DNA from: Bacteroidota bacterium
GTDB lineage: Bacteria; Bacteroidota; Bacteroidia; UKL13-3
Assembly (NCBI GenBank): GCA_013298895.1
Contig: JAAFJM010000001.1
Span: 124,001 to 188,000 of the forward strand
Length of the DNA: 64,000 bases
Direction of reading: 5' to 3'
This document shows positions 42,803 through 51,458 of the stretch, piece after piece. The position numbers were made by a program, and so were the translations under genes. The notes under the pieces are model-generated. The model had not been told where the DNA came from and searched no databases. It worked only from the letters and a program-made list of their open reading frames with translations. Within the stretch, counting starts at the first letter, position 1. Every line of letters starts with the position of its first letter.

Positions 42803-42922
42803 GCTAGCGCAAGTGTCCACTTGTGCTTTAAACTGGCAAGCTTCTGCTTGCTATCGTACTGCTTGTAATAATTAAAAGCGGAAGCTTTTAAATAAACAGC
42901 ACAAGCGTAATCTTGCGCTAGC
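42803..42922. repeat. REP-like composite element: terminal inverted repeats enclosing two hairpins
   Basis: Left end 42803-42827 is GCTAGCGCAAG, 7 variable nt, then TTGTGCT. The right end (42898-42922) is its exact inverted counterpart, AGCACAA, 7 variable nt, CTTGCGCTAGC. Inside are a hairpin GCAAGC-TTCT-GCTTGC (42836-42851) and a hairpin TTAAAAGC-GGAA-GCTTTTAA (42872-42891). Motifs of the type AGCGCAAGxxTCCxCTTGTGCT are known from REP sequences mobilised by REP-associated tyrosine transposases; no transposase is in the window. Confidence 0.75.
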
Positions 42923-42930
42923 TTTCAATA

Positions 42931-43698
42931 CTAAATCCCGTAAACCAATTTACTGTTTTCGGTTGTAATTTCGGCTACTTGTGCTAAACCCATTTTTTTA
43001 AGTTCAGCTAGTTTTTTAGCTACTTCTATTACATAAAAACTTTCGTTTCGTTTACCTCTAAAAGGAACAGGTGCCAAATAAGGTGCATCGGTTTCTAAAA
43101 CAATATGTTTTAAGTCTATATCGGCAATGGCTTCGGCCAAACCAGCATTTTTAAAAGTTACCACCCCTCCTATTCCTAAATAAAAACCCAACTCCACCAC
43201 TTGCTTAGCCTCGGCTGCTGTGCCACTAAAACAATGGAAAATCCCACGCAATTTGGGGTGTTTCATTTCGTTTAAAATTTCAATTACATCGGGCGTAGCA
43301 TTGCGGGCATGAATGTTTATAGGTAAATCTTGCTGAATGGCCCACAAACATTGCTTTTTAAATGCCATAATTTGTTGTTCTTTAAATTCTAAACTCCAGT
43401 AATAATCCAACCCAATTTCGCCCACAGCATAAAACTTGCGTTTTTTAAACCATTTTTGAATTTGAAATAAATGCGCCTCCACATGTTCGTCAACTGAGCA
43501 CGGGTGAAGCCCCATCATAGGAAAACAATTATTAGGAAACTGCCAAACCAAATCCAACATAGGCTGAATACTATGTAAATCAATATTGGGCATAAAAAGG
43601 CGTGTAACTCCATTTTTAATTGCTTTTTCTATTAACTGTGTGCTATCGGCTTCAAACTCTTTTGAATATAAATGCGTATGTGTATCGGTAAAAATCAT
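42931..43698 (-). CDS. tatD: TatD-family metal-dependent DNase/hydrolase
   Basis: 255 residues. TIM-barrel hydrolase with the metal-ligand motif T-H-T-H at 6-9, G-E-I-G-L-D-Y near 94 (Glu), N-I-H-A-R and H-C-F-S-G for further histidines, and L-E-T-D-A-P-Y-L (Asp) at the end. Several TatD proteins have 3'-5' exonuclease or D-tyrosyl-tRNA deacylase-like activity; the true cellular role of the group is uncertain. The REP-like element ends 8 nt beyond its stop codon. Confidence 0.88.
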   Translation of the reverse strand: MIFTDTHTHLYSKEFEADSTQLIEKAIKNGVTRLFMPNIDLHSIQPMLDLVWQFPNNCFPMMGLHPCSVDEHVEAHLFQIQKWFKKRKFYAVGEIGLDYYWSLEFKEQQIMAFKKQCLWAIQQDLPINIHARNATPDVIEILNEMKHPKLRGIFHCFSGTAAEAKQVVELGFYLGIGGVVTFKNAGLAEAIADIDLKHIVLETDAPYLAPVPFRGKRNESFYVIEVAKKLAELKKMGLAQVAEITTENSKLVYGI

Positions 43699-43849
43699 GG
43701 TAATTAAGTGGCCGCAATATTAGTTCAATTGCTAGTATTAAACCAAAGTAAGTAAAAAAAGTAAACACCATTTTTTAAATACAAGCGTCAAAAAGGAAGA
43801 AAATAAAGCAATTGTTTTAAAATATAAAATTAATTTGTATTGTTGATTT

Positions 43850-44338
43850 ATGGAAGTATTGAAGCGCGAATCGGTCATTCATCAGTTTAACCAAATAGAT
43901 GAATTAAATATAACTGCACAAAACTTATTGTTAAACGCCAAAGATGCAGCAAAAAATGCTTACGCACCCTATTCAAAATTTAATGTGGGCTGTGCTTTAT
44001 TGCTCGAAAATAATGAAATTATTTTAGGCAATAACCAAGAAAATATTGCTTACCCTAGCGGTTTATGTGCTGAGCGAACTGCCATATTTTATGCAGGCGC
44101 TAATTACCCAACTGTATCCATAAAAATGATGGCTGTTACTGCTTTTGCAAATGGTTATGAAGTAAACCAACCCGTTATGCCTTGTGGAGCTTGCTTACAA
44201 AGTATCAGTGAGTTTGAATTGCGTTTTTCAAAACCCATTGAAATTATTTTACAAGGAAATAGCGGACCCATTTATATTGCCGAAGGCATAAAAACCTTTT
44301 TGCCTTTTCAGTTTTTTATAAAAGAATTAGGAATGTAA
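43850..44338 (+). CDS. cdd: Cytidine deaminase
   Basis: Deaminates cytidine and deoxycytidine to uridine and deoxyuridine in pyrimidine salvage. 162 residues with the catalytic C-A-E-R motif (Cys73 and Glu75) and the P-C-G-A-C zinc motif (Cys112, Cys115). The N-terminal helices and the Y-A-P-Y-S-K-F-N-V-G sequence are typical of the homotetrameric type. It is convergent with the HTTM gene, with abutting stops and no gap. Confidence 0.95.
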   Translation: MEVLKRESVIHQFNQIDELNITAQNLLLNAKDAAKNAYAPYSKFNVGCALLLENNEIILGNNQENIAYPSGLCAERTAIFYAGANYPTVSIKMMAVTAFANGYEVNQPVMPCGACLQSISEFELRFSKPIEIILQGNSGPIYIAEGIKTFLPFQFFIKELGM

Positions 44339-45760
44339 TTAATTAGTCAGCATTACTTTTTCAATTGTGGTAGTGTCGCCTAATTTTGGCGTAGTTTCTT
44401 TCATATAAACAAGCGAAAACCTTTTGATTGCAGGGTGTTTATTCGTGCAGTTTGCTTCATGATTTCTTAAAATATAACTTACGTAATAGCTATTTAACCA
44501 AGGCTTTTTACCTAAAACTACGTGCTCCGAAAACTTACGCCAACGATCATTTTTTATGGTACTTAAAATACTTTCAGGTTTATTGTAATTTACTTTTTGG
44601 CAATTATTTTTTAAATCAATGGTATCGCCATTTACCAATTGAGCCTCATAAATAAACCAACCATCGTCTTTAAATACATCGGGTGCAAACATCCCCCAAT
44701 TTTGGTTAATGCCAATTGGATAAGCAATTGATTTCAATTTTTTAGCTAATCCATATTTAAACTGTGGCATATAACCCACGTTCCATATGAGTACATAAAT
44801 TAACAACGCAATGACTAAAAAATTATTGTTAAAGTTGAATGGTAATAATTGATTGGTTTGGTTATTATTTATGTTTAATTTATCAAAGATTTGTTTTGGA
44901 ATTAATAAAATTAAGGCCGTTATATTTATTAAATAAAACAATCCAACAAATAAAGTAGATGCAATACCTATTTGGAATAAAAGCAAAATAATAATTCCTA
45001 TGTTTCGCATTTGATTGTTCTTAAAAGGAATAAAAAATAATAAAGGAATAAAAAATTCCATGTACAATACTATGTGAGTTATTACTTTTAATAATGCTGG
45101 AAATTGTAATAGATACCTAGCCAATGGCCATTGAATACAATCTAAATTAAAAGCATAATATAGAGCAGTTCCATCTGTATGCCATTCATTGGAGGTTTTC
45201 ATAAAGGCTGAAACCCAATATACCATTAGTATTTGAAACATAAACACCAATGCAGCAATGGTATAATCACTTTTGGGTTCTTTGGTTTGAATTGCCCATT
45301 TGGCATTTAATGGTAAGAATAATCCAAAAAAGAGCATACATCTTATCAAATCATCGCCCCCTTGCAGGATATAGGGCCCCCGCATAGTTAAGCTGATGTA
45401 AAAAAGCAATGCAATTATCTGGAAAAGTTTAGTTCTGTATCCTATAGCAAAACAAAATACTGCTATTAAATGTACACCAAAACAAATACTTACAAATAAA
45501 CTGGAATCGTTTAATTGGTAAATAGGTAAAAACAAATAACGAGCTAAATGCTGGTTTAGAAGTGAAAGTGGAAGTATTCCTTGTTCGGTATAAAATACAT
45601 TTAAGTCACTTAAACGAATACACAAATCAATCATTAAAACAAACCCAAAAACAATTCTAAACAATGCAAAAGACCTTAAATCAAACGAATAGGTGTTGTT
45701 TAGTTTTTGTTGGATAATTTGTAAGTTGAGGTATTTTTTCAAAACAATAAATATTAACAT
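44339..45760 (-). CDS. HTTM-domain membrane protein
   Basis: 473 residues with about ten hydrophobic segments and the HTTM (horizontally transferred transmembrane) domain opening S-F-A-L-F-R-I-V-F-G-F-V-L-M-I-D. HTTM proteins are related to vitamin K-dependent gamma-glutamyl carboxylase; the bacterial reaction is not established. The C-terminal 150 residues are soluble and likely outside. Its stop directly abuts that of cdd. No partner is evident. Confidence 0.8.
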   Translation of the reverse strand: MLIFIVLKKYLNLQIIQQKLNNTYSFDLRSFALFRIVFGFVLMIDLCIRLSDLNVFYTEQGILPLSLLNQHLARYLFLPIYQLNDSSLFVSICFGVHLIAVFCFAIGYRTKLFQIIALLFYISLTMRGPYILQGGDDLIRCMLFFGLFLPLNAKWAIQTKEPKSDYTIAALVFMFQILMVYWVSAFMKTSNEWHTDGTALYYAFNLDCIQWPLARYLLQFPALLKVITHIVLYMEFFIPLLFFIPFKNNQMRNIGIIILLLFQIGIASTLFVGLFYLINITALILLIPKQIFDKLNINNNQTNQLLPFNFNNNFLVIALLIYVLIWNVGYMPQFKYGLAKKLKSIAYPIGINQNWGMFAPDVFKDDGWFIYEAQLVNGDTIDLKNNCQKVNYNKPESILSTIKNDRWRKFSEHVVLGKKPWLNSYYVSYILRNHEANCTNKHPAIKRFSLVYMKETTPKLGDTTTIEKVMLTN

Positions 45761-45858
45761 GCAAGTTTAGTGTTTTTACTCAAAAATAATCAAAGCCTTT
45801 AGTATGATAAAATATGGACAATTTTAAAACTTATAGCAATAAAAAAATGGTGAAAAAA

Positions 45859-45979
45859 CTAAACACTCAATAACTCTAACGCATCAACCCTTTCAACTTT
45901 AAAACATAAAAACTTCAGCACATCCCAACTTAAAAACGTAAACACTTCCCAACATCAACACTTAAACACTCCTCAACTT
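45859..45979. repeat. Octanucleotide-period degenerate array
   Basis: About 15 consecutive 8-nt units, most ending AAC or CAC: CTAAACAC, TCAATAAC, TCTAACGC, ATCAACCC, then (after one irregular step) TTTAAAAC, ATAAAAAC, TTCAGCAC, ATCCCAAC, TTAAAAAC, GTAAACAC, TTCCCAAC, ATCAACAC, TTAAACAC, TCCTCAAC. It occupies the whole second half of the 217-nt gap and runs into the stop codon of the GT4 gene at 45978. Confidence 0.8.
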
Positions 45980-47105
45980 AAATTTCCAAGAGCTGCTCTG
46001 TTAAATATTTCCAAGTAAACTTTTGTTTTTCTAATTCAATATTGGCTGTGAATTCTGCTTCTTTATTTTGTGTGTAATAATCGCTAATGGCTTGTGCTAT
46101 GGCTTGCTCGTCTCTTTCTACCACATAACCAACTACCTCGTGCGGAACTAACTCGGCTAAGCCGCCTACATTGGTAACCAACATAGGTTTATTGTAATAA
46201 TACGCTATTTGTGTAACACCACTTTGGGTGGCAGTAATATAAGTTTGCACCACTAAATCGGCAGCCGAAAAATAAACGCCAACTTCATTATTTGGGATAA
46301 AATCGGTGCGAAGAATGACGTTATCTGTGAGCCCTAAATTTTTTATTTGTTCCAAATAAGGCTCACTGTTTTCGTAAAATTCGCCTGCTACAATTAACTT
46401 TAAATTGGGATTACTTTGTTGTAATAAAGCAAAACTGTTTAACAATAAAGTTAGGCCTTTGTATTTACGTATAAACCCAAAAAATAAAAGGTAATTACAG
46501 TTTTCATCTAATCCTAGTTTGCGTTTTGCTTCTTGTTTATCAAGCAATGGACCAAACATATCGTACATAGGGTGAGGCACATATTTTTTAGGTTTACCTG
46601 TGGTAAATAAATCAATATGGGCATAAACTTCGCGACTCATAGCTAAAAAGCCACGGTTACTGTCTATAAAATATTGTGTAAACGCAGTATCAAAAAACTG
46701 TTGCTCGTGAGGAATAATATTATCAGCAATGGTAATAATTTTGGTTTTACCATTGGCTCTAATTAACCTTGCTATGGTACCAAAAGCAGGCGCCATAAAA
46801 CTCATCCAATACCTAAAAATTACTAAGTCGTATTGTTTTTTATTTAATTTATAGCCAACTGAAAGCCAATTAATCGGGTTAATTGAATTGATAATGGAGT
46901 GAATTACAATATCAGTTGGTTGCGGGTCATCGCTCATTTGCGTTTTACCCGGAAATAAAAACTTTGGATATTGCAACGAAAAACTAGCTATTTCGCATTC
47001 ATGACCTTGTGCATTAAACTCACGGCACAAACGTTCGTTATAAGTAGCCAACCCACCACGCAAAGGCCAAGCTGGACCAATAATTAAAATTTTTTTCTTA
47101 GTCAT
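45978..47105 (-). CDS. GT4-family (GT-B fold) glycosyltransferase
   Basis: 375 residues, two Rossmann-like domains. The N-terminal W-P-L-R-G-G-L-A-T-Y-N-E-R-L is the acceptor-side glycine-rich loop; a conserved R-K-Y-K-G-L motif follows, then V-T-N-V-G-G-L-A-E-L. The usual E-x7-E is partly replaced (T-Q-S-G-V-T-Q-I-A). Substrate unknown; envelope polysaccharide assembly is likely. It overlaps the GT2 gene by 8 nt and ends the leftward operon. Confidence 0.88.
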   Translation of the reverse strand: MTKKKILIIGPAWPLRGGLATYNERLCREFNAQGHECEIASFSLQYPKFLFPGKTQMSDDPQPTDIVIHSIINSINPINWLSVGYKLNKKQYDLVIFRYWMSFMAPAFGTIARLIRANGKTKIITIADNIIPHEQQFFDTAFTQYFIDSNRGFLAMSREVYAHIDLFTTGKPKKYVPHPMYDMFGPLLDKQEAKRKLGLDENCNYLLFFGFIRKYKGLTLLLNSFALLQQSNPNLKLIVAGEFYENSEPYLEQIKNLGLTDNVILRTDFIPNNEVGVYFSAADLVVQTYITATQSGVTQIAYYYNKPMLVTNVGGLAELVPHEVVGYVVERDEQAIAQAISDYYTQNKEAEFTANIELEKQKFTWKYLTEQLLEI

Positions 47106-48069
47106 TATAACCCAAATATTTGGTTATACCATAATGGTTTCTATCGCTTGAATTACGGCTAATTAACTCACCAATAAAACCCGCTAAAAACAACTGCATA
47201 CCAATGATAATGGAAACCAATGCAATATAAAACATTGGTTGTTCGGTAATGCCACGGTTTAAAGTCCAGTTATGAGACATGAACCAAAGCTTTTGAGCGC
47301 CAATATATGCTGCACCAAAAAAACCAAATAAAAAAAACAAAGTTCCTAATACACCGAAAAAGTGCATGGGTTTTTTACCAAATTTAGATACAAAGAAAAT
47401 GGTCAATAAATCTAAAAAGCCATTGATAAAACGGTCGAAGCCAAACTTGGTAGTTCCGTATTTACGCGCTCTGTGTTCAACTTCTTTTTCGGCTATTTTA
47501 GTAAACCCATTCCATTTAGCTAAAACAGGAATATAGCGATGCATTTCGTTATAAACCTCAATGGCTTTAACTACGTCTACCTTATACGATTTTAAACCAC
47601 AGTTAAAGTCGTTTAGTTGAATGCCACTCATTTTGCGAGTAGCCCAATTAAATATTTTAGTAGGAATGGTTTTGGTAATGGGGTCGTAACGTTTCTTTTT
47701 CCAACCGCTTACCAAATCGTAACCATCGTTTACTATCATACTATAAAGTGATGGAATTTCATCAGGACTATCTTGCATATCGGCATCCATAGTTATTACC
47801 ACATTGCCTTGCACTTTATGGAAAGCCACATTTAATGCAGCCGATTTTCCATAATTGCGTCTAAACTTAATGGCTTTAATTAATGGATTTTTTGCCGATA
47901 ATTGTTCAACTACAGCCCAACTATTGTCGGTGCTGCCGTCATCAACCATTATCACCTCGTAAGTGAAATTATTTTCATTCATTACTCGTTCTATCCAAGC
48001 CAATAACTCAGGCAAAGATTCGTCTTCATTATAAAATGGTATTACAACCGATATTTGAATTTCTTTCAC
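47098..48069 (-). CDS. Membrane-anchored GT2 glycosyltransferase (ArnC/DPM1-like)
   Basis: 323 residues. GT-A domain with V-I-P-F-Y-N-E-D-E, M-V-D-D-G-S-T-D-N-S and M-D-A-D-M-Q-D at about 94-100, then two C-terminal membrane segments (about 230-310). This architecture is that of polyprenyl-phosphate sugar transferases that make lipid-linked sugar donors. It is co-transcribed with the GT4 gene (8-nt overlap) and lies 42 nt after the DUF4199 gene. Confidence 0.88.
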   Translation of the reverse strand: MKEIQISVVIPFYNEDESLPELLAWIERVMNENNFTYEVIMVDDGSTDNSWAVVEQLSAKNPLIKAIKFRRNYGKSAALNVAFHKVQGNVVITMDADMQDSPDEIPSLYSMIVNDGYDLVSGWKKKRYDPITKTIPTKIFNWATRKMSGIQLNDFNCGLKSYKVDVVKAIEVYNEMHRYIPVLAKWNGFTKIAEKEVEHRARKYGTTKFGFDRFINGFLDLLTIFFVSKFGKKPMHFFGVLGTLFFLFGFFGAAYIGAQKLWFMSHNWTLNRGITEQPMFYIALVSIIIGMQLFLAGFIGELISRNSSDRNHYGITKYLGYND

Positions 48070-48111
48070 TTAAAATATTTTTATTGGTTAATAAATTTAA
48101 TGGGGTTATGT

Positions 48112-48669
48112 TTATCTGTCTAATTGATTATAAGCGTCTTCAGGATCTTGTTTTTGAACAAAAATTGAAAGTATTAATCCAACTATTAGCGTGTAAACAT
48201 TCACAGATAATAAAATACCATATACTTTTGAAATAGGTGAATTTTTTTCTTTTATGGAATTAATCATTTCCATTTTTTTATCTTCATCGAAATAATCATT
48301 CTCTAATAACGCTTTTTTTACCAATTCAAACTCTTTTACCAATTCTTCAGGATTTATAAAGCTATAAAACACATATTTCCAAAGAGCTAATATTATGGAT
48401 GAAACCACACCAACTGCTAAACAGGTTTTTAGTACTTCCAAATATTTACTATAACCACCAAAATCATTATCTCTTCTTTGTTTCATTGCAAAATAGATTA
48501 TTGAAATAGAGGTTAACAAAGATACCAATAAATCAATCATTGGATAATCGCCACGATAAACGCCTGCAATAAAAAACATCAAGTCAATTACTACCACTGC
48601 AAAGGCATAAATTAGCCCAAACTTTAAGGCATATTGCCAAAGTGATTTAAAATTTTCTTCGTTGGTCAT
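48112..48669 (-). CDS. DUF4199 membrane protein
   Basis: 185 residues with four membrane segments and the DUF4199 layout, common in Bacteroidota and of unknown function. It stands in front of the GT2 gene and 15 nt after the 48685 gene in the same leftward operon. In other Bacteroidota this domain often precedes a GT2 gene, which by genomic association suggests a link to envelope glycan assembly. That association is recalled, not shown here. Confidence 0.8.
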   Translation of the reverse strand: MTNEENFKSLWQYALKFGLIYAFAVVVIDLMFFIAGVYRGDYPMIDLLVSLLTSISIIYFAMKQRRDNDFGGYSKYLEVLKTCLAVGVVSSIILALWKYVFYSFINPEELVKEFELVKKALLENDYFDEDKKMEMINSIKEKNSPISKVYGILLSVNVYTLIVGLILSIFVQKQDPEDAYNQLDR

Positions 48670-48684
48670 AGGATTCTAAAAGTA

Positions 48685-49347
48685 TTATTTAGTATTTGCA
48701 AAGGCTAATAACGAAGCCAATACGCTAATTTCAAAAGTATTGTATTGTGGCTTGAATTGGTTAACCATATTTACAGAATAAGGTGTTTGGAAAAACATAA
48801 CCATAGGTATTAACATATCTTTTATTGGCGATTCTTCATTTAAAGTTTTCTTTAAAGCAGTTAAATCGTCAAAATCAGCTTCTTCCAAATCGTTTTCAAT
48901 TAATGGTTCATAAATTTTAAACTCATCCTGAAACTCATCCATATCAGTTAGTAAAAACTCATTTAAGAAATCACCTATTGAAATTTCAGCATCAGCATCG
49001 TTAGCTTCATTAATGTAAAGGTATACATTCAATAACTCAGTTCCACGTTCTACAGTTTGCTCCTCAATATCCATCCACTCTTCCGAGTCAAAATATTCTT
49101 CACTATGTGCAAATGCCGATAAGAAATGAACCAACATTAAATCAAAAACTACTTCTTCTATTTCGCCATAACCATTTTTAGGTACTAAAGCATCTAGGGC
49201 TTTTAGTTTATCCTCAAAACTATTTAACTCCACAAAAATCTGACCGCATTCTTCAGTTATGTTTTTTAAATTTTTACCTTCTGCATATGTTTCAAGCAGT
49301 GCTTTTAAAGAGCTTAAAACCACTCTTGATTGATTTTCTATTATCAT
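48685..49347 (-). CDS. Hypothetical acidic helical protein
   Basis: 220 residues from the ATG at 49347. An in-frame start at 49389 would overlap the dihydroorotase-like gene. Strongly acidic and helical, with clusters such as D-S-E-E-W-M-D-I-E-E and D-L-E-E-A-D-F-D-D-L-T. No signal peptide, membrane segment or known motif. It follows the dihydroorotase-like gene after 4 nt, so it is translated from the same mRNA. I do not recognise it. Confidence 0.65.
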   Translation of the reverse strand: MIIENQSRVVLSSLKALLETYAEGKNLKNITEECGQIFVELNSFEDKLKALDALVPKNGYGEIEEVVFDLMLVHFLSAFAHSEEYFDSEEWMDIEEQTVERGTELLNVYLYINEANDADAEISIGDFLNEFLLTDMDEFQDEFKIYEPLIENDLEEADFDDLTALKKTLNEESPIKDMLIPMVMFFQTPYSVNMVNQFKPQYNTFEISVLASLLAFANTK

Positions 49348-49351
49348 TTTA

Positions 49352-50635
49352 TTAAAATGTTTGTAAATTATTTTTAAAATAAGCGGCAATCACCTTGCCG
49401 CGTAACTCTTTGTTGTACATCATGCTATTTCTAGATTTAGATGCATTTGTTTTTTCGTTCAAGGTCCAAGTTTTATTGGTATCAAACAAAATAAAATCTG
49501 CAATATGACCTTTTTCTAGTAAAGGCATTTTTTGGTTCAAATGCAAACGAGGATTAACACATAGTTTTTCAACTAATAAACTAGTATCAAATGTTTTAGG
49601 TGCATTAGCGATGAGCATACTCAAAGCAGTTTGTAGCATAATCATACCTTCGTCAGCATATTCAAATTCTACATCTTTTAATTCTACATTTTGCGGATTA
49701 TGGTCAGTTACAATTGCATCAATTGTTCCATCTATCAAACCATTCCAAAGTGCTTTTTTATCTTCTTTGCTACGCAATGGTGGATTTAATTTCAAATTAG
49801 AATTGTATTCTAATAAATCATTATCTGTAAAACATAAGTTTGCTATGGCTACATCACATGTTACAGGCAAGCCTTTTTTCTTGGCTCGTTGTATAATTTC
49901 AACTGCGCCCTTGCTTGATATATGCGAAAAATGTATGGGTGCATCAGCATATTTTGCTAGTTCTATATCACGTTTTACTGCTAATTCTTCGGCCAAAGCT
50001 GGCATTCCTTTTAAACCCAAAAGCACACTTATATTTCCTTCATGCATTCTGCCACCTGCATTTAAATTAATATCCTCGGCATGCACCGCTATTTTAGCCC
50101 CAAAAGTTTTGGTATATTGTAAAGCACGTAACATTAAGCTGCTATTTTTTATGGCATGGTTTGCATCGGTAAAACCAATGGCACCTGCCAAGTGCATATC
50201 GTACATTTCACTCAATTCTTTACCTTCCATTTTTTGACTTAATGTGCCGTATGGCAATAAATTTACGGGTAAATTTTTGGCGTTATTTATGATATATTCT
50301 ACAGCACTTTTAGAATTTATGGTTGGATTACTATCAGGCAAAACACATACTATTGAAAAACCACCTGCTTGTGCTGTATTGGCTAAAGTAGCTAAAGTTT
50401 CTTTGTGTTCGTTACCAGGATCGCTGCTGTGCGATCGTAAACAAACTAATGATGGAAGCAAAACTGCTTTTTGTGCATCAATAACTTTAGCGGTTTTTTT
50501 CATATCTACAAAAGTTTTTTTGCTACTTAAAACAATTGTATCAATTTGGTTATCAACTATCAGTACATCGCAAACTTTATTAAAAAAAGGACTTGCGGGA
50601 AAACAAATAGTGGCATTAAGAATTAGTATTTCCAT
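49352..50635 (-). CDS. Dihydroorotase-like protein that has lost metal-binding residues
   Basis: 427 residues with type I dihydroorotase architecture: N-terminal beta sandwich, L-L-P-S-L-V, then the metal region, and I-D-A-I-V-T-D-H-N-P-Q. Normal DHOases have D-x-H-x-H-x-R (about 65-71). Here the aligned residues are Cys65-Leu-Arg67-Ser-His69, so the Asp and the first His are missing and the substrate Arg is Ser. The E-V-T-P-H-H-L motif reads D-V-A-I-A-N-L, and D-H-A-P-H reads D-H-N-P-Q. It is probably inactive as DHOase and may be a structural partner, as PyrC' is for ATCase in Pseudomonas. It begins the leftward operon; an inverted repeat lies 29 nt upstream. Confidence 0.82.
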   Translation of the reverse strand: MEILILNATICFPASPFFNKVCDVLIVDNQIDTIVLSSKKTFVDMKKTAKVIDAQKAVLLPSLVCLRSHSSDPGNEHKETLATLANTAQAGGFSIVCVLPDSNPTINSKSAVEYIINNAKNLPVNLLPYGTLSQKMEGKELSEMYDMHLAGAIGFTDANHAIKNSSLMLRALQYTKTFGAKIAVHAEDINLNAGGRMHEGNISVLLGLKGMPALAEELAVKRDIELAKYADAPIHFSHISSKGAVEIIQRAKKKGLPVTCDVAIANLCFTDNDLLEYNSNLKLNPPLRSKEDKKALWNGLIDGTIDAIVTDHNPQNVELKDVEFEYADEGMIMLQTALSMLIANAPKTFDTSLLVEKLCVNPRLHLNQKMPLLEKGHIADFILFDTNKTWTLNEKTNASKSRNSMMYNKELRGKVIAAYFKNNLQTF

Positions 50636-50663
50636 AAAAAAGAAAGCGTGGCGAATGTAGTCA

Positions 50664-50684
50664 TTTGAATTGGGAATTCAAATT
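50664..50684. promoter_or_regulatory. Inverted repeat 29 nt upstream of the dihydroorotase-like gene
   Basis: ATTTGAATT (50664-50672), 3-nt centre GGG, AATTCAAAT (50676-50684): perfect 9-bp arms. Position before a leftward operon start makes an operator plausible, and the TTGAA/TTCAA half-sites resemble Crp/Fnr-type sites. Which regulator binds is not known. Confidence 0.4.
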
Positions 50685-50783
50685 TTTACCAAAATTGAAA
50701 AATCAGTCTGATTTTAACATCCAAAGACAAATAAAATCAACTCAAATTTGTTAATGCGAGTAAACTTAAATATGATTTTGAAT

Positions 50784-51248
50784 TTAGGCTTCAACCAATT
50801 TTTTTATCAAAGCTATTTGACCCAAATGGTAATAGGTGTGTTCTATAATTCCATGAATGTTTCGGTAATAAATGCCATATTTTTCGTCAGCTATATTTTG
50901 CCAAAGTTTTTCTTCGGGTAATTGTTCAATTAATAAAGCAAATTCCTCAGCTTGGATTAAAGCTTTGTTTACTAGCGCTTGCCAATCTTCTTCAGATTCA
51001 ATTATTGGTGTATTGAAACTAAATTTATCGTGGGCATTTAGCGCTTCGCCATGCAATACTTTTATTACTGCATCTACATATTAATTGGTATGAAAAACCA
51101 ATGTGGCTATGCTATTAAAACCATGCACTTGCTTAATAGCTTGTTGCCAAGTTATACCAGCTAATGTATCTTTAAAATTGGCCCCTGTCCAATTACCTCC
51201 AAAGTGTAATTCTTTAAAATGTTTGGCTATTTGTTTTGATAAATTCAT
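50784..51248 (-). pseudogene. DinB-family gene interrupted by an in-frame nonsense codon
   Basis: The frame reads M-N-L-S-K-Q-I-A from 51248 to V-F-H-T-N and then meets TAA (plus 51081-51083). Translation continues in the same frame without a shift: Y-V-D-A-V-I-K-V-L-H-G-E-A-L-N-A-H-D-K-F-S-F. Normal DinB proteins of this type have H-x-N-Y-Y-V-x-A-V-L-K-V-L-x-G, so a Tyr codon (TAT or TAC) is now TAA. About 54 residues precede the stop and 99 residues follow it. Either a recent pseudogene or a sequencing error. DinB/YfiT-type enzymes are metal-dependent thiol transferases; a C-terminal H-T-Y-Y-H-L-G-Q motif is preserved. Confidence 0.85.
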
Positions 51249-51416
51249 GATGGTAAATAAAATTACTTTTACTAAAAACAATTCAAATATTTAAAAATTC
51301 GGCTTAATTACACATTTCTTTTAAAACATTAGCCAAACCCATATTGGCCTTTTGCATTCCAACTAATTCGTACTCTTTGATAATGGTTATGTTTGGGGTT
51401 TGGGTTAATTGCTTTG

Positions 51417-51424
51417 CAAAAGTA
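51417..51424 (-). promoter_or_regulatory. -7 promoter box (TACTTTTG) facing the DinB pseudogene
   Basis: A perfect TAnnTTTG on the minus strand, about 170 nt before the DinB ATG. The transcript would carry a short open frame (51304-51429) of 41 codons without an early ATG. A separate small peptide is not well supported. Confidence 0.3.
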
Positions 51425-51458
51425 AGTATTTACTGCTATTCAAAATAAATTCCTTTAT

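Noticed and set aside
49611-50660. Plus-strand open frames of 138 and 208 codons antisense to the dihydroorotase-like gene
   Set aside because: They are shadows of the real minus-strand gene, with low-complexity Ser/Ala-rich translations and no signature.
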